NCBI GenBank assembly: GCA_017617145.1
Contig: JAFZWX010000144.1
Location: forward strand, 1-48,153
Reading direction: 5' to 3'
Source of the DNA: Treponema sp.
GTDB taxonomy: Bacteria > Spirochaetota > Spirochaetia > Treponematales > Treponemataceae
DNA: 48,153 nt
Each line of letters starts with the position of its first letter. The stretch's first letter is position 1. The notes below the pieces were generated by a model, which worked only from the letters and a program-made list of their open reading frames with translations, had not been told where the DNA came from and searched no databases. The position numbers were made by a program, and so were the translations under genes. Shown here in pieces: positions 1 through 8,921 of this stretch.

Positions 1-19
1 CCAGGACGAAAAGGAAGGT

Positions 20-39
20 CGCGTGTGACGCGTTTATTT
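20..39 (+). terminator. possible intrinsic terminator at window edge
   Basis: A short hairpin with arms CGCGT and ACGCG and a GTG loop is followed by a T-rich run (TTTATTTTT). It could end a plus-strand gene lying left of the window. The stem is only 5 bp, so support is weak. Confidence 0.3.
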
Positions 40-60
40 TTCCCTAGAATGGGGCAAGTT

Positions 61-1644
61 TTAAATACCTCGCCCATATAGACCGGAGAGGAAGGATAGC
101 CAGTGGGCGTCGGTGGCACGGAGATCTTTGGGACTCATGCGCCAGGTCCAGTTGGTGCCGGTGGTGGCTGGAGTATTCATTCTTGCGGTGTTGTCGGCGC
201 CGGTTATATCCTGCATTGGAATTATGGCATAAGCGGCACTTGAAGCAAACACTGCACGAATCATGTCTTTTCGGAGCTTTCCGGATGTAACAAGTGTACG
301 GGCTTTTTTTACATCAAGCTCACAGCCTTCAATATATTGAGCAACTAAAACAAGCTGTTCATCACCAAGATTCATAAGCCAGCCCTGCATGGTGTCGTTA
401 TCGTGGGTACCGGTATAAGCTACGCAGTTATCAGTATCGTACATGTGAGGTAAGAAATAGTTTATCATACCATTCTGACGGGCTTCTTCTGGACTGAATG
501 CAAACTGCAGGACCTTCATGCCTGGAAAACCACACTGCTCCCGCAAAGCCCTGACCTCATCTGTAATAACACCAAGATCTTCTGCGATTACAGGAAGATC
601 ACCAAGTTTTGACTTTATAGCCTTGAATAAATCATAACCTGGTCCCTTGCACCACTTGCCGTTTATAGCAGTTTTTTCTGTTACAGGGACAGACCAATAG
701 GCTTCAAAGCCGCGGAAGTGATCTATACGAAGAACATCTGTTAATTCAAAAACTCGTTTAATTCTGGCAAGCCACCATTTGTAACCATCATTTTTCATTG
801 CATTCCAGTCATAAAGAGGATTTCCCCAAAGCTGACCGTCGGCACAAAAATAATCTGGCGGAACTCCTGCAACACAATTTGGTTTACCATTCTTGTCCAA
901 CTGAAAAAGACTCTGATTTGACCATACATCTGCACTGTCTGGTGCAACAAAAATCGGGATATCTCCAATAAGGTTTATACCGTTTTCGTTTGCATATTTC
1001 TTCAGGGCATTCCACTGGCAGTCAAAGAAAAACTGAATTACCTTGTAGGAGTCAACATCAGATTTGTTTGCCTTGTACCATTCTTTAAGCGCATCCTTAT
1101 CGTGAAGTGCAAGTTTTTTAGGCCACCAGGCATACCAGATAGAATTATCGGGCTTTTCTTCTGCAGCCTTTTTATCGTAAACAGTTTTTATGCTCATAAA
1201 AAGAGCAAAATCATCAAGCCATGATTTTTTTGCCCGGCAAAAAGCTTTGTACTGTTCAAGGTCATATTCACCCGCTGCTGCCAGAAAGTTTTCTGCGGCT
1301 TTTTTAAGCAACGGAAGCTTCCACCACACAACAGCACCAAAATCAACATTGCCTGTTTTTTTAATATACTCAGGCAGAGCAATATCTTTTTTGGAAAGCC
1401 AGCCGCCCTGCACTAAAAGGTCTAAATCAATTAAAAGAGGATTTCCCGCAAAAGTAGAAAAAGATGCATAAGGAGAATCTCCGTAACCTGTAGGACCAAG
1501 CGGAAGAATCTGCCAGAGCGACTGACCTGCATCACATAGCCAGTCTATAAAATCGTAAGCGGGTTTACCAATTGTTCCAATACCAGGAGTGCCGGGAAGT
1601 GATGTTGGATGTAATAAAATGCCGCTGCGGCGTGTGAATTTCAT
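61..1644 (-). CDS. malQ: 4-alpha-glucanotransferase (amylomaltase, GH77)
   Basis: This enzyme transfers alpha-1,4-glucan segments between maltodextrins or to glucose in the cytoplasm, as part of glycogen and maltose use. The 527-residue product has the usual length of bacterial GH77 enzymes. It shows the N-terminal signature SGILLHPTSLPG, the nucleophile Asp (about 308) in RIDHFRG, the acid/base Glu (about 355) in VIAEDLG and the third catalytic Asp (about 415) in YTGTHDND. I chose the ATG at 1644 because GGAG lies 5 nt upstream. An in-frame ATG seven codons earlier falls inside a palindromic repeat and lacks a ribosome site. The gene follows the chemotaxis operon on the same strand, but a terminator-like palindrome separates them, so it probably has its own promoter, which I could not identify. 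Confidence 0.95.
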   Translation of the reverse strand: MKFTRRSGILLHPTSLPGTPGIGTIGKPAYDFIDWLCDAGQSLWQILPLGPTGYGDSPYASFSTFAGNPLLIDLDLLVQGGWLSKKDIALPEYIKKTGNVDFGAVVWWKLPLLKKAAENFLAAAGEYDLEQYKAFCRAKKSWLDDFALFMSIKTVYDKKAAEEKPDNSIWYAWWPKKLALHDKDALKEWYKANKSDVDSYKVIQFFFDCQWNALKKYANENGINLIGDIPIFVAPDSADVWSNQSLFQLDKNGKPNCVAGVPPDYFCADGQLWGNPLYDWNAMKNDGYKWWLARIKRVFELTDVLRIDHFRGFEAYWSVPVTEKTAINGKWCKGPGYDLFKAIKSKLGDLPVIAEDLGVITDEVRALREQCGFPGMKVLQFAFSPEEARQNGMINYFLPHMYDTDNCVAYTGTHDNDTMQGWLMNLGDEQLVLVAQYIEGCELDVKKARTLVTSGKLRKDMIRAVFASSAAYAIIPMQDITGADNTARMNTPATTGTNWTWRMSPKDLRATDAHWLSFLSGLYGRGI

Positions 1645-1660
1645 AATTGCTCCGTTTTGT

Positions 1661-1728
1661 GTCATTGTCGGGCTAGACCCGACAATCTATTTATAAAAAA
1701 AGATTGCCGGGTCTAGCCCGGCAATGAC
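1661..1728. repeat. 28-bp palindromic element, inverted pair (site 1)
   Basis: Two copies of a 28-bp palindrome face each other. One (1661-1688) begins GTCATTGTCGGG and ends AATCT. The other (1701-1728) begins AGATTGCCGGG and ends AATGAC. Both have a CTAGA/TCTAG centre instead of the CTTGA/TCAAG found at other sites. The same family recurs at 29560, 32818, 36044, 40090 and 44809. The first copy overlaps the possible upstream start of malQ. Confidence 0.85.
1694..1726 (-). terminator. predicted intrinsic terminator of the che operon, formed by a repeat copy
   Basis: On the minus strand, arms ATTGCCGGG and CCCGGCAAT with a CTAGA loop are followed directly by C and seven T residues. This is a textbook Rho-independent terminator located just after cheY. 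It is built from one copy of the dispersed 28-bp palindrome. Confidence 0.65.
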
Positions 1729-1748
1729 ATGAAAAAAAATGCTCTGGA

Positions 1749-2186
1749 TTAGCCCAAAACCTTCGAGATTCTTTCCAGAACCTTCTTGCGGTCAAGAGGC
1801 TTTACGATATAACTCTTAGCTCCAAGCATAAGGGACTTCTTTACAAGCTCTTCCTTACCAAGAGCACTTACCATTACAACCTTTGCATTCTTGTCAAAAG
1901 CCATAATCTGTTCAAGAGCGGTTATACCATCCATTTTTGGCATTGTAATATCCATTGTAACTAAGTCTACGTGAGGACAAAGCTCCTTGTACTTTTCTAC
2001 ACCTTCTGCACCATCAACGGCTGTGGCAACAACATCATAGCCTTCGCTGGCGAGAATCTGACCAAGCTGCTTTGCAACGAACATAGAATCGTCAATAACG
2101 AGTACTTTGAATGCTGTTCCGTCACTCTTAAGTCCCTCTGGCGGACGCTCATTAATTGTTGGATAATCCTGAATAGTTTTCATCAT
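1749..2186 (-). CDS. cheY: chemotaxis response regulator CheY
   Basis: This is a single receiver domain of 145 residues that carries the phosphoryl signal from CheA to the flagellar switch. The acidic pair is in VIDDSMF (residues 32-33), the phospho-acceptor is Asp79 in TMDITMPKMDG, and the conserved Ser and Lys lie in VMVSALGK and IVKPLD. An N-terminal extension of about 25 residues precedes the fold. Two adjacent ATG codons follow AAAGGAG, and the second (2183) has the better spacing. It is the last gene of cheA-cheW/R-cheX-cheY and begins 11 nt after cheX. Confidence 0.95.
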   Translation of the reverse strand: MMKTIQDYPTINERPPEGLKSDGTAFKVLVIDDSMFVAKQLGQILASEGYDVVATAVDGAEGVEKYKELCPHVDLVTMDITMPKMDGITALEQIMAFDKNAKVVMVSALGKEELVKKSLMLGAKSYIVKPLDRKKVLERISKVLG

Positions 2187-2197
2187 ATACTCCTTTA

Positions 2198-2680
2198 TTA
2201 AGCGCGTTCTCTAATAGCAACGTTTACTTCTATTTTACCATATTCTGTAATAAGAGGAACAATAAGAGCCTCTACGCTGTCTGTTGTTCCACCTAAAGCA
2301 GCTATTTCCATCTTCTGGCCTGCAAACAATGTTGGAGGTGTAAGATCGAACTTAAATCCAAGTTCATGAAGCTTTGTTACAGCCTGAGCAGTAATCAAAT
2401 TTGCCAACTCACTGATTGTTGCCTTTGCCAAATCGTCAAAAGCAGGTAATTTTTCACCATTCATAGCAGAAGCAATGTTCAAGGCAGTTTCATTTGTCAT
2501 ATCAAAAAGAACACGTCCTTCTACATCTCCTGCAAGACCTACTAAAGCGGCAACACCCATAACCGGCATTGCTGTAGATTTAAGATACAAATCTCCACGC
2601 TTTACTTCTGCTCCACCAAGAACTTCCTGTAAAACTCTGAATGAAGTCTCAACAAACGGGTTAATATATTCTACTCGCAT
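2198..2680 (-). CDS. cheX: CheY-P phosphatase CheX
   Basis: CheX dephosphorylates CheY-P and is the main signal-termination enzyme in spirochaetes, which lack CheZ. The 160-residue protein matches the family in length. It contains the helix ISELANLITAQA, which carries the Glu-x-x-Asn pair that inserts into the CheY active site. GGGGAATGAC precedes the ATG, giving a reasonable ribosome site. It lies 12 nt after the cheW-cheR-like gene and 11 nt before cheY, so the phosphatase and its substrate are translated from one mRNA. Confidence 0.93.
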   Translation of the reverse strand: MRVEYINPFVETSFRVLQEVLGGAEVKRGDLYLKSTAMPVMGVAALVGLAGDVEGRVLFDMTNETALNIASAMNGEKLPAFDDLAKATISELANLITAQAVTKLHELGFKFDLTPPTLFAGQKMEIAALGGTTDSVEALIVPLITEYGKIEVNVAIRERA

Positions 2681-2692
2681 GTCATTCCCCTT

Positions 2693-4081
2693 TTAATCTT
2701 TTGTATATGCTGTAACAGCACCTTTACTAGTTTCACCAAAACCATACGATATTGGAATAATTTCGTTTTCACCAACTATTGCAATACCGTTTCCTTTCAT
2801 CTTTTCAAAGAATTCAGAAAGGATATTTTCCTGTGATTTAATATCTACGAAAGACAAGAAATCACGGGCAAAAATAACGTCGAGCATTGGAAGAACATTT
2901 GTGTTCTTACAATCATGATACTCGAACATTATACTGTCTTTTATCTCCTGATTAAAGGTGCTATCGCCATTCGCCTTTTTAGTAAGATAAGGAGAAAGCC
3001 AAGAACCTTCCATAGTAGCAGGTACAGACAAAAGACTTGCGTTTGAAACTCCAAGAAGATCTACATCCTGAGCATAAATTCTGATTTTTGCATCAGGATA
3101 GCGGCTTTTAAGAACACATGCCAAACAGTATGTTTCTATACCGCTGCCACAACCAGGATTCCAAACAACAATTTGTTTTGCGTTGTTTTCAGGCAACAGA
3201 TTCTTTATACAGTCTGCGTAATCTTTAGACCACCAGGTACCTGTAAAAGAAGAATAGAAGGTTGACATAAATGCATCGGCATCAGCAGAATTCTGAAGCT
3301 GTGTCTTATCATGACCACGCTCACTTGCCCATTCTGTGTAACGCTGCTTTACCCAGTTTTCATTAATCTGGCTCATGTCAAAGTTCTTATAACTCTTAAG
3401 ACTTTCTGCAATAAACTTAATATCAAGATTCTGAGGTTCTTCTTTTTTAACCGGTGCAGCCTTAACTGCAGTACTTGCAGCTGCGGCAGGTTTTGCAGAA
3501 GAAGCAGCTCTCATATCAGCTGGCATTTGAGCATTCTTTGCCATCTGTTCTGCAACTTCTTTTGCTTCACCCGAATCTTTAGAACCAAAAATTCTTAATA
3601 TATCGAGCAGTACGTAAAGACGGTTGTTATTCTCTACAACACCGCTGATGTATTTAATGTTAATATCCGCAAACAAAGGATGCGGAGGTTGAATTGTTGA
3701 TTTCTGGACACCAACAACCTTGTCAATCTTATCTACAACAAGACCAAAAGTCTGATCATCAAGTGTAAGAATGAGAAGGTTTTCAAGCTTCTTTTCATCA
3801 CGTTTCTGAACTTCAATATTAAAGAACAGACGCAAATCAAGAATTGGAATAATCTCACCACGAAGATTGTATACACCAAGAACAAAAGGCAATGTGTTAG
3901 GAACATAAGTAAAGCGACCGGCCTTAGCAATTTCCTTAACATACATAATATCTATGGCATAATCTTTTTCGGCGAGCGAGAAGGTTACCATCTTAAAATC
4001 AACATAACTTGCAGCTTCTTTCTTTTCCTGAAGCGTATCATTGAGTTGTTCAGCAGTTTGAATTACATTCTTTTCTTCCAT
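2693..4081 (-). CDS. CheW coupling protein fused to a CheR-like domain
   Basis: Residues about 28-166 form a CheW domain (KMVTFSLAEKDYAIDI, LGVYNLRGEIIPILDLR) that links CheA to chemoreceptors. An Ala/Pro/Lys-rich linker of about 50 residues follows. Residues about 220-462 resemble the methyltransferase CheR: a helical start, a motif-I-like VVWNPGCGSGIETYCLA at 306-322, and FARDFLSFVD where CheR has its FCRN region. CheW-CheR-like fusions are known in treponemes, where this protein is thought to be structural in the receptor array. Whether this copy binds S-adenosylmethionine cannot be told from sequence alone. A GGGGG run precedes the ATG, and the gene starts 12 nt after cheA. Confidence 0.9.
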   Translation of the reverse strand: MEEKNVIQTAEQLNDTLQEKKEAASYVDFKMVTFSLAEKDYAIDIMYVKEIAKAGRFTYVPNTLPFVLGVYNLRGEIIPILDLRLFFNIEVQKRDEKKLENLLILTLDDQTFGLVVDKIDKVVGVQKSTIQPPHPLFADINIKYISGVVENNNRLYVLLDILRIFGSKDSGEAKEVAEQMAKNAQMPADMRAASSAKPAAAASTAVKAAPVKKEEPQNLDIKFIAESLKSYKNFDMSQINENWVKQRYTEWASERGHDKTQLQNSADADAFMSTFYSSFTGTWWSKDYADCIKNLLPENNAKQIVVWNPGCGSGIETYCLACVLKSRYPDAKIRIYAQDVDLLGVSNASLLSVPATMEGSWLSPYLTKKANGDSTFNQEIKDSIMFEYHDCKNTNVLPMLDVIFARDFLSFVDIKSQENILSEFFEKMKGNGIAIVGENEIIPISYGFGETSKGAVTAYTKD

Positions 4082-4093
4082 ACTAGTGCCCCC

Positions 4094-6511
4094 TTACCCG
4101 TTCATCCTGGCATTTGCCTGGGCCAGTAATTCCTGCTTTACACCCAAATCAAGAAGCTGACTTACATCAATAATCAAAGAAACAGAACCGTCTCCTAAAA
4201 TAGAAGCACCCGCAATTCCCGGTGAATTAGTAAACTTATCGCGCAAAGGTTTAATTACAACGTCCTCTTCGCCAATAAGTGTATCTACCATAACACCAAT
4301 TTTCTTTTCCTGAGTTCCTACAATTACAATGTAGCACTCGTCGCTTTGTTCAGTTTCTGGAATATTGAACAGTCGTGAAAGACGAAGTACGCTTATTACT
4401 TCGTTTCGAACGTTCATAATTTCGTAATTATCAATATGGCTTATTTCATTGATATTAACGCACTGACTTTCAATAACGTTTGCAATAGGGATAGAGTAAA
4501 TTTCTGTACCTACGCGAACAAGCAGACCCTGAATAATGGCAAGTGTAAGAGGAATCTTGATGATAAAGGAAGTTCCCTGCCCTTTAACAGAGTTTATAGA
4601 AATGCTTCCCTTGATATTGTTTATCATTGTCTTTACAACATCAAGGCCTACTCCACGACCAGAAATATTCGAAATCTTATCGGCAGTAGAGAAGCCTGGC
4701 TGCATAATAAGCTGGTATGCATCCTGATCTGTAATAACCTTGTCCGGGTGAATAAGTCCGTTTTCAATAGCCTTCTGACGAACCTTTTCTACATCAATTC
4801 CGGCACCATCATCTTTTACTTCGATTACAATGAGGTTTCCTTCATTAGATGCCTTAAGGAGTACAGTACCAGTTTCTGGTTTACCTGCAGCACGACGAAC
4901 CTCTGGAGTTTCAATACCATGATCAACAGAGTTTCGTACACAGTGCATGATTGGATCGAGCAAATCTTCTACAACTGACTTATCGAGTTCTGTTTCCTCA
5001 CCTTCAATTTCAAGATTGATTTTCTTGTTCAAATCACGCTGAAGGTCGCGAACAACACGAGGGAATCGGCTGAAAATCTGATTGATTGGAACCATTCGGA
5101 TTTTCATTACACCTTCCTGAAGCTCTCCTGCAATTGTACCAAGCTGCTGTGTATAAGAACGGAAACGTCCTGTTATGCCCTTTGATTCTGTTTCGTACTG
5201 ATCGAACATGTTTCCCATGTCGCCGTACTGTTCGGCAAGACGCTTTTTAATTTCATTAATTGGTGTACCTCTTTGAAGCTCATCAAGGTAATTAGGAAGT
5301 TCATCCAGAAGTGAACGGAACTTTTCTCTAAACTGAGACTCTACAGACTGGAATTTAACAAGCTCGTTCTGAGTCTGGCTTGCAAGCTGGTTGAAAGAAG
5401 CCTTTATAATAACAGCTTCAGAAACAAGGTTCAAAAGATTATCGATTCGGCGTGAATCTACGCGAAGGATTGAGCCTTGCTGTGCATGACCTGAACCAGT
5501 GGCAGCAGGAGCCTCTTTCTTTTCTGGTTTAGCTTCTGCCTTTTTCTCTGCAATCTGTTCATTAATTGCATCTGCTTTTGCCTGACCTGCAAGAGGTTTA
5601 GCAGCAGCTGCAGGTTCTTCAACTACAGGAGCAGGAGCACTCTGAACAGGAGTAGCGCTAACAGCAGGAGCAGCATCAGAAGAATAATTATCATCGGTAA
5701 GAAGACGGGCATCTGTAATAAGAGTAACATCACTTAAGAAAGAAGCGTCTTCTATTGTTTCTGCACTTCCTGAAGATGCCAGATAGTAGAATACATTCTC
5801 ATAGAACTGATCTTCATAAAGAGCATCAAAATCAGGAACTGTTTTAAGCACATTACCAACAGCCTTAAGAGCTGCAAATACCTGAATACCACCAACAGTA
5901 TTCATAGGATTATTTTCATCAAATTTAACTGCAACGCACCAAAGACTCTGGCTTCCTTCACAAGCAGACTTAAGTTCCTGATATTCACTTTCAGAAAGCG
6001 GAGGAAGATCCATGCCTTGTCCACTTGCAGGAGCAGCTGCTTTAACAGGAGCCGGTTGAACTGGAGCCGGTGCTGCTTTTGCAGGTGCCTTTTTAGGAAC
6101 AGGCTTTCCACCCTTTTCGGGAATATAAGCCTTAAGCTTTTCTATAATTCCATCTATGTTTTCTTCATAGACGGTACCATTCTGACGTGCTTCAAGCATA
6201 GCTTTAATAACATCGATTGAGGTAAGAAGTAAATCAACAACATCCTCATCGATAGAAACTCTATCCGAACGAATCTCATCAAGAACATCTTCAACAGAAT
6301 GTGTAAAGTGAGACAGTTCCATCATTTCTACAGTAGCAGAGCCACCTTTTAATGTATGAGCTGCACGGAAGATTTCATCAATAGCCTCATGATTAGAAGG
6401 GTCATTCTCAATTACAAGGATATTGCTTTCGAGCTGCTCAACCTGCTGTTCTGCTTCTGCAAAAAAGTCTTTTAAGAGTTCCTCATTGTTAGGATCAAGA
6501 TAATCACTCAT
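4094..6511 (-). CDS. cheA: chemotaxis histidine kinase CheA
   Basis: CheA autophosphorylates in receptor arrays and passes phosphate to CheY. The 805-residue protein has P1 (1-125) with phospho-His52 in AAHTLKGG. A Pro/Ala-rich linker and a P2-like region (about 170-270) follow, then another Ala-rich linker, P3 (about 347-485), P4 (485-655) with Asn527, DDGAG and GRGVGLD, and the CheW-like P5 (660-790). P3 is unusually long: about 70 extra residues (377-447) separate its two helices, as described for spirochaete CheA. The start at 6511 gives the canonical MSDYLDP beginning. Longer in-frame starts have no domain support and would run through the promoter. Confidence 0.96.
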   Translation of the reverse strand: MSDYLDPNNEELLKDFFAEAEQQVEQLESNILVIENDPSNHEAIDEIFRAAHTLKGGSATVEMMELSHFTHSVEDVLDEIRSDRVSIDEDVVDLLLTSIDVIKAMLEARQNGTVYEENIDGIIEKLKAYIPEKGGKPVPKKAPAKAAPAPVQPAPVKAAAPASGQGMDLPPLSESEYQELKSACEGSQSLWCVAVKFDENNPMNTVGGIQVFAALKAVGNVLKTVPDFDALYEDQFYENVFYYLASSGSAETIEDASFLSDVTLITDARLLTDDNYSSDAAPAVSATPVQSAPAPVVEEPAAAAKPLAGQAKADAINEQIAEKKAEAKPEKKEAPAATGSGHAQQGSILRVDSRRIDNLLNLVSEAVIIKASFNQLASQTQNELVKFQSVESQFREKFRSLLDELPNYLDELQRGTPINEIKKRLAEQYGDMGNMFDQYETESKGITGRFRSYTQQLGTIAGELQEGVMKIRMVPINQIFSRFPRVVRDLQRDLNKKINLEIEGEETELDKSVVEDLLDPIMHCVRNSVDHGIETPEVRRAAGKPETGTVLLKASNEGNLIVIEVKDDGAGIDVEKVRQKAIENGLIHPDKVITDQDAYQLIMQPGFSTADKISNISGRGVGLDVVKTMINNIKGSISINSVKGQGTSFIIKIPLTLAIIQGLLVRVGTEIYSIPIANVIESQCVNINEISHIDNYEIMNVRNEVISVLRLSRLFNIPETEQSDECYIVIVGTQEKKIGVMVDTLIGEEDVVIKPLRDKFTNSPGIAGASILGDGSVSLIIDVSQLLDLGVKQELLAQANARMNG

Positions 6512-6518
6512 ACCCTCT

Positions 6519-6546
6519 ATTATATACCGAAAATACAAGTTTTCAA
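6519..6546 (-). promoter_or_regulatory. sigma70-like promoter abutting the cheA start codon
   Basis: TTGAAA (6546-6541), a 16-nt spacer and TATAAT (6524-6519) lie on the minus strand. Only seven bases (AGAGGGT) separate the -10 box from the ATG at 6511. The usual transcription start would fall at or next to the A of the start codon, so the main mRNA should be leaderless or nearly so. Confidence 0.7.
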
Positions 6547-6684
6547 GATAAAAATGATAGAAAAATAGCAAAAAAGTTTATTGCATAAAATTGTTAAAAA
6601 TGCGATTTTTTTAATGATTTATGAAGAATTCAGTCCTTTTTGCCGATAATAATATGTGGTAAAATGTATTTTACAGGAGAACTT

Positions 6685-7896
6685 ATGAAAAAGCTTTCTA
6701 TATTGTTAACCGCTTTCACTCTTTTTGTAAGCGCTGGTCTTTTTGCAGAACCTGCATTCAGCGGATATTCAGGCGGAAAAGTTAATTATTCTACAAACGA
6801 AGAAGTTACAGACACATACGACCCGGATCTTAAACTACAGGCATTTTTTCAGGGGCAGTTTAATTTTTCACAGAATATGTGGGGAAGACTGGAGTTTTCC
6901 ATTGATACAGGCGACTTTTTAAGCAAGGAGCTTTTCCATAAAACAGCAGCTTCGTTTGAAATTGATGAGCTTTCAATTATCTTTAAATCAAATTCAGACA
7001 CAGATGCAAACTACTTTAGTATTTTTATGGGAACTTATGATCCAATTGGTTCCGATATCTTCTTACAGCGATATTTCGGAATTCAACCGATTGCCTCTAA
7101 AATAACAGAAAGCTGGCTTGGACTTGCAGGTTCAATTCTCTACCCTCACTTTGGAATTGGTATAGCAGATGTAAAACGCCTTATGAGTGCTCCAATAACA
7201 CTTGGAGGTTACGCATACATAAATCACGAAGATGCACTTCATTATGTTTTCAACACCGATTTCCGTTTTGCCTGCGTATACAGATTTTTTACATTTGATT
7301 TTGCAGGTGGAGCTGGTTTTCCTATTTCTGATAACAACAAAGGTCAGGACGCAATTGCAGTTATTGACAAAGTGCTTTTGCATGCCGGAACAACAATGCT
7401 CATAGGAAACAATTACACACAAAGTCTTTTTATTCAGGCCGGATTATTTAATATGCCTGTTACAAAACGAGATGAAGCAACTATTTCTCCAAATGATATT
7501 TACCTTTTAGTAGAACCGCGAATACTTTTGGAAAATGCGCACGTAAATCTTACATTATTCAGTCTTCCACAGGATACTGCTGATCAGCTTATGTTTGTAG
7601 AAGACACACTCGGTGCAAATCTTAATATCTACGGCGATTCGTTTTCTATTGGGGCTAACAGATTTACAATTGGAACAAACTTTTCTTTTTCATTTGCAGG
7701 CAAGACCTTCCTTGATTTAGCAGATCCACTTGAACTCATAAACAGCGATTACAATATTACGATGACTCCATATATGTCTACAAACTTCTTAAGTGGAGAG
7801 CTTCATACACAGGCTTCAATAAGATTCATGAAATTTGCAACAAAACGCTGGTACGAAGCATTTACCATGGATATTGGTTACACTGCAAGATTCTAG
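6685..7896 (+). CDS. predicted outer-membrane beta-barrel protein
   Basis: The family is not recognised. The 403-residue product begins with a clear signal peptide (MKKLSILLTAFTLFVSAGLFA, cleavage before EPAF). It continues with alternating amphipathic strands rich in aromatic residues and Gly, with motifs such as QAFFQGQFNFSQNMWGRLEF, and ends in Phe (GYTARF) as outer-membrane barrels often do. I chose the ATG at 6685 because AGGAGA lies 4 nt upstream and the signal peptide starts there. The gene diverges from cheA. Its TAG stop overlaps the stop of the convergent glycosyltransferase gene through a shared CTAG. Porin or adhesin roles are possible but unproven. Confidence 0.7.
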   Translation: MKKLSILLTAFTLFVSAGLFAEPAFSGYSGGKVNYSTNEEVTDTYDPDLKLQAFFQGQFNFSQNMWGRLEFSIDTGDFLSKELFHKTAASFEIDELSIIFKSNSDTDANYFSIFMGTYDPIGSDIFLQRYFGIQPIASKITESWLGLAGSILYPHFGIGIADVKRLMSAPITLGGYAYINHEDALHYVFNTDFRFACVYRFFTFDFAGGAGFPISDNNKGQDAIAVIDKVLLHAGTTMLIGNNYTQSLFIQAGLFNMPVTKRDEATISPNDIYLLVEPRILLENAHVNLTLFSLPQDTADQLMFVEDTLGANLNIYGDSFSIGANRFTIGTNFSFSFAGKTFLDLADPLELINSDYNITMTPYMSTNFLSGELHTQASIRFMKFATKRWYEAFTMDIGYTARF

Positions 7897-8903
7897 ATAA
7901 TATCAACATAATCCTGGCCCCAGTATTCGCAGAGAAGCTGGTAGGCATCTTGCTGCAGTTCGGGGATTACGGCTTCTTTCATTTGTTTGATGTTGTTTGA
8001 TAAATAAAAGCGCGAAAGGTTTTTGAGAATTTCTACTTCGTCATCAAGAAGTTTGTCTGGTGTATCTTGTATCTTCTGAAGCCATTGAAGAATAACCGTA
8101 AAAACGCTGGCAGTTGAACAAATCATCTGCCATTTTTTTAATGTATCTATTTTGCGGTGACTCGACATTCCGAAATCTACGCGGTAATGATATACAATAT
8201 CTTTTATGCCTATATATGATTTTGCAGACTGAGCAACAAAGAAAAAAAGCAGAAGGTCATCGGCCATGTTGCATTCTGTATAAGGAATATGCTTGTAGGC
8301 CTGTAATAAAACGTCGCGCTTAATAAGTTTGCCCCACACATTTGCTGTAAATGCCCTGTCCACAAACCATTTTCTAAAAACCTCGCGGCCATAAACAGCT
8401 TCATAAAGGATTGTTCCAAACGTGTTTTTTTCTGCTGCAACAAACTCCCCTTTTTCGTCAAAGGTTCCTGCAACAGAAGTACCATGAACAACATCAAAAG
8501 TCTTAGCAGAACCTGATGAATTGGCAGCTTTATAAAATGCAGCAAGTGCTCCGGGAGTCATTTCATCGTCTGAATCTACCTGGGTTACATATTTTCCTTT
8601 TGCTTCATACGCAAGTGTACGGCGGGTTTCTACAACACCACGATTTTGTCTATGCGCCACAAAACGAACAGGCACAACTGCAAGCCTATTTGATTTACGC
8701 CAGCGGTTAAATTCTTTTTGAACAGCTTGAACTATTTTTTTTGCCTCACGCCCCTTTTGGTCTTTACCGGGACTGGCATCGCTTACAACAACAACTTCGA
8801 AAGAGTTAAAATTCTGTGTAAGAACACTTCGCAGGCATTGAGCAAGATACTGCTCAGTAGAGTAAACAGGAATACATACAGAAATAAAAGGAGTTGGTTT
8901 CAT
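7893..8903 (-). CDS. family 2 glycosyltransferase
   Basis: This predicted GT-A enzyme transfers a sugar from a nucleotide donor; the acceptor is unknown. The N-terminus FISVCIPVYSTEQYLAQCLR and the metal-binding acidic motif QVDSDDEM are typical of GT2 (about 336 residues). No membrane helix is evident. The ATG at 8903 is preferred. A TTG at 8921, immediately after the preceding lipoprotein's stop codon, would add six residues and allow translational coupling. As the last gene of the lipoprotein train it might modify surface lipoproteins or envelope glycans (inference). Its stop overlaps the convergent barrel gene by four bases. Confidence 0.85.
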   Translation of the reverse strand: MKPTPFISVCIPVYSTEQYLAQCLRSVLTQNFNSFEVVVVSDASPGKDQKGREAKKIVQAVQKEFNRWRKSNRLAVVPVRFVAHRQNRGVVETRRTLAYEAKGKYVTQVDSDDEMTPGALAAFYKAANSSGSAKTFDVVHGTSVAGTFDEKGEFVAAEKNTFGTILYEAVYGREVFRKWFVDRAFTANVWGKLIKRDVLLQAYKHIPYTECNMADDLLLFFFVAQSAKSYIGIKDIVYHYRVDFGMSSHRKIDTLKKWQMICSTASVFTVILQWLQKIQDTPDKLLDDEVEILKNLSRFYLSNNIKQMKEAVIPELQQDAYQLLCEYWGQDYVDII

Positions 8904-8921
8904 AATCTTAAAAGACTGCAA

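Noticed and set aside
4436..4978. 180-codon open frame opposite cheA
   Set aside because: It lies fully antisense to conserved CheA codons and shows no domain, signal or ribosome-site support.
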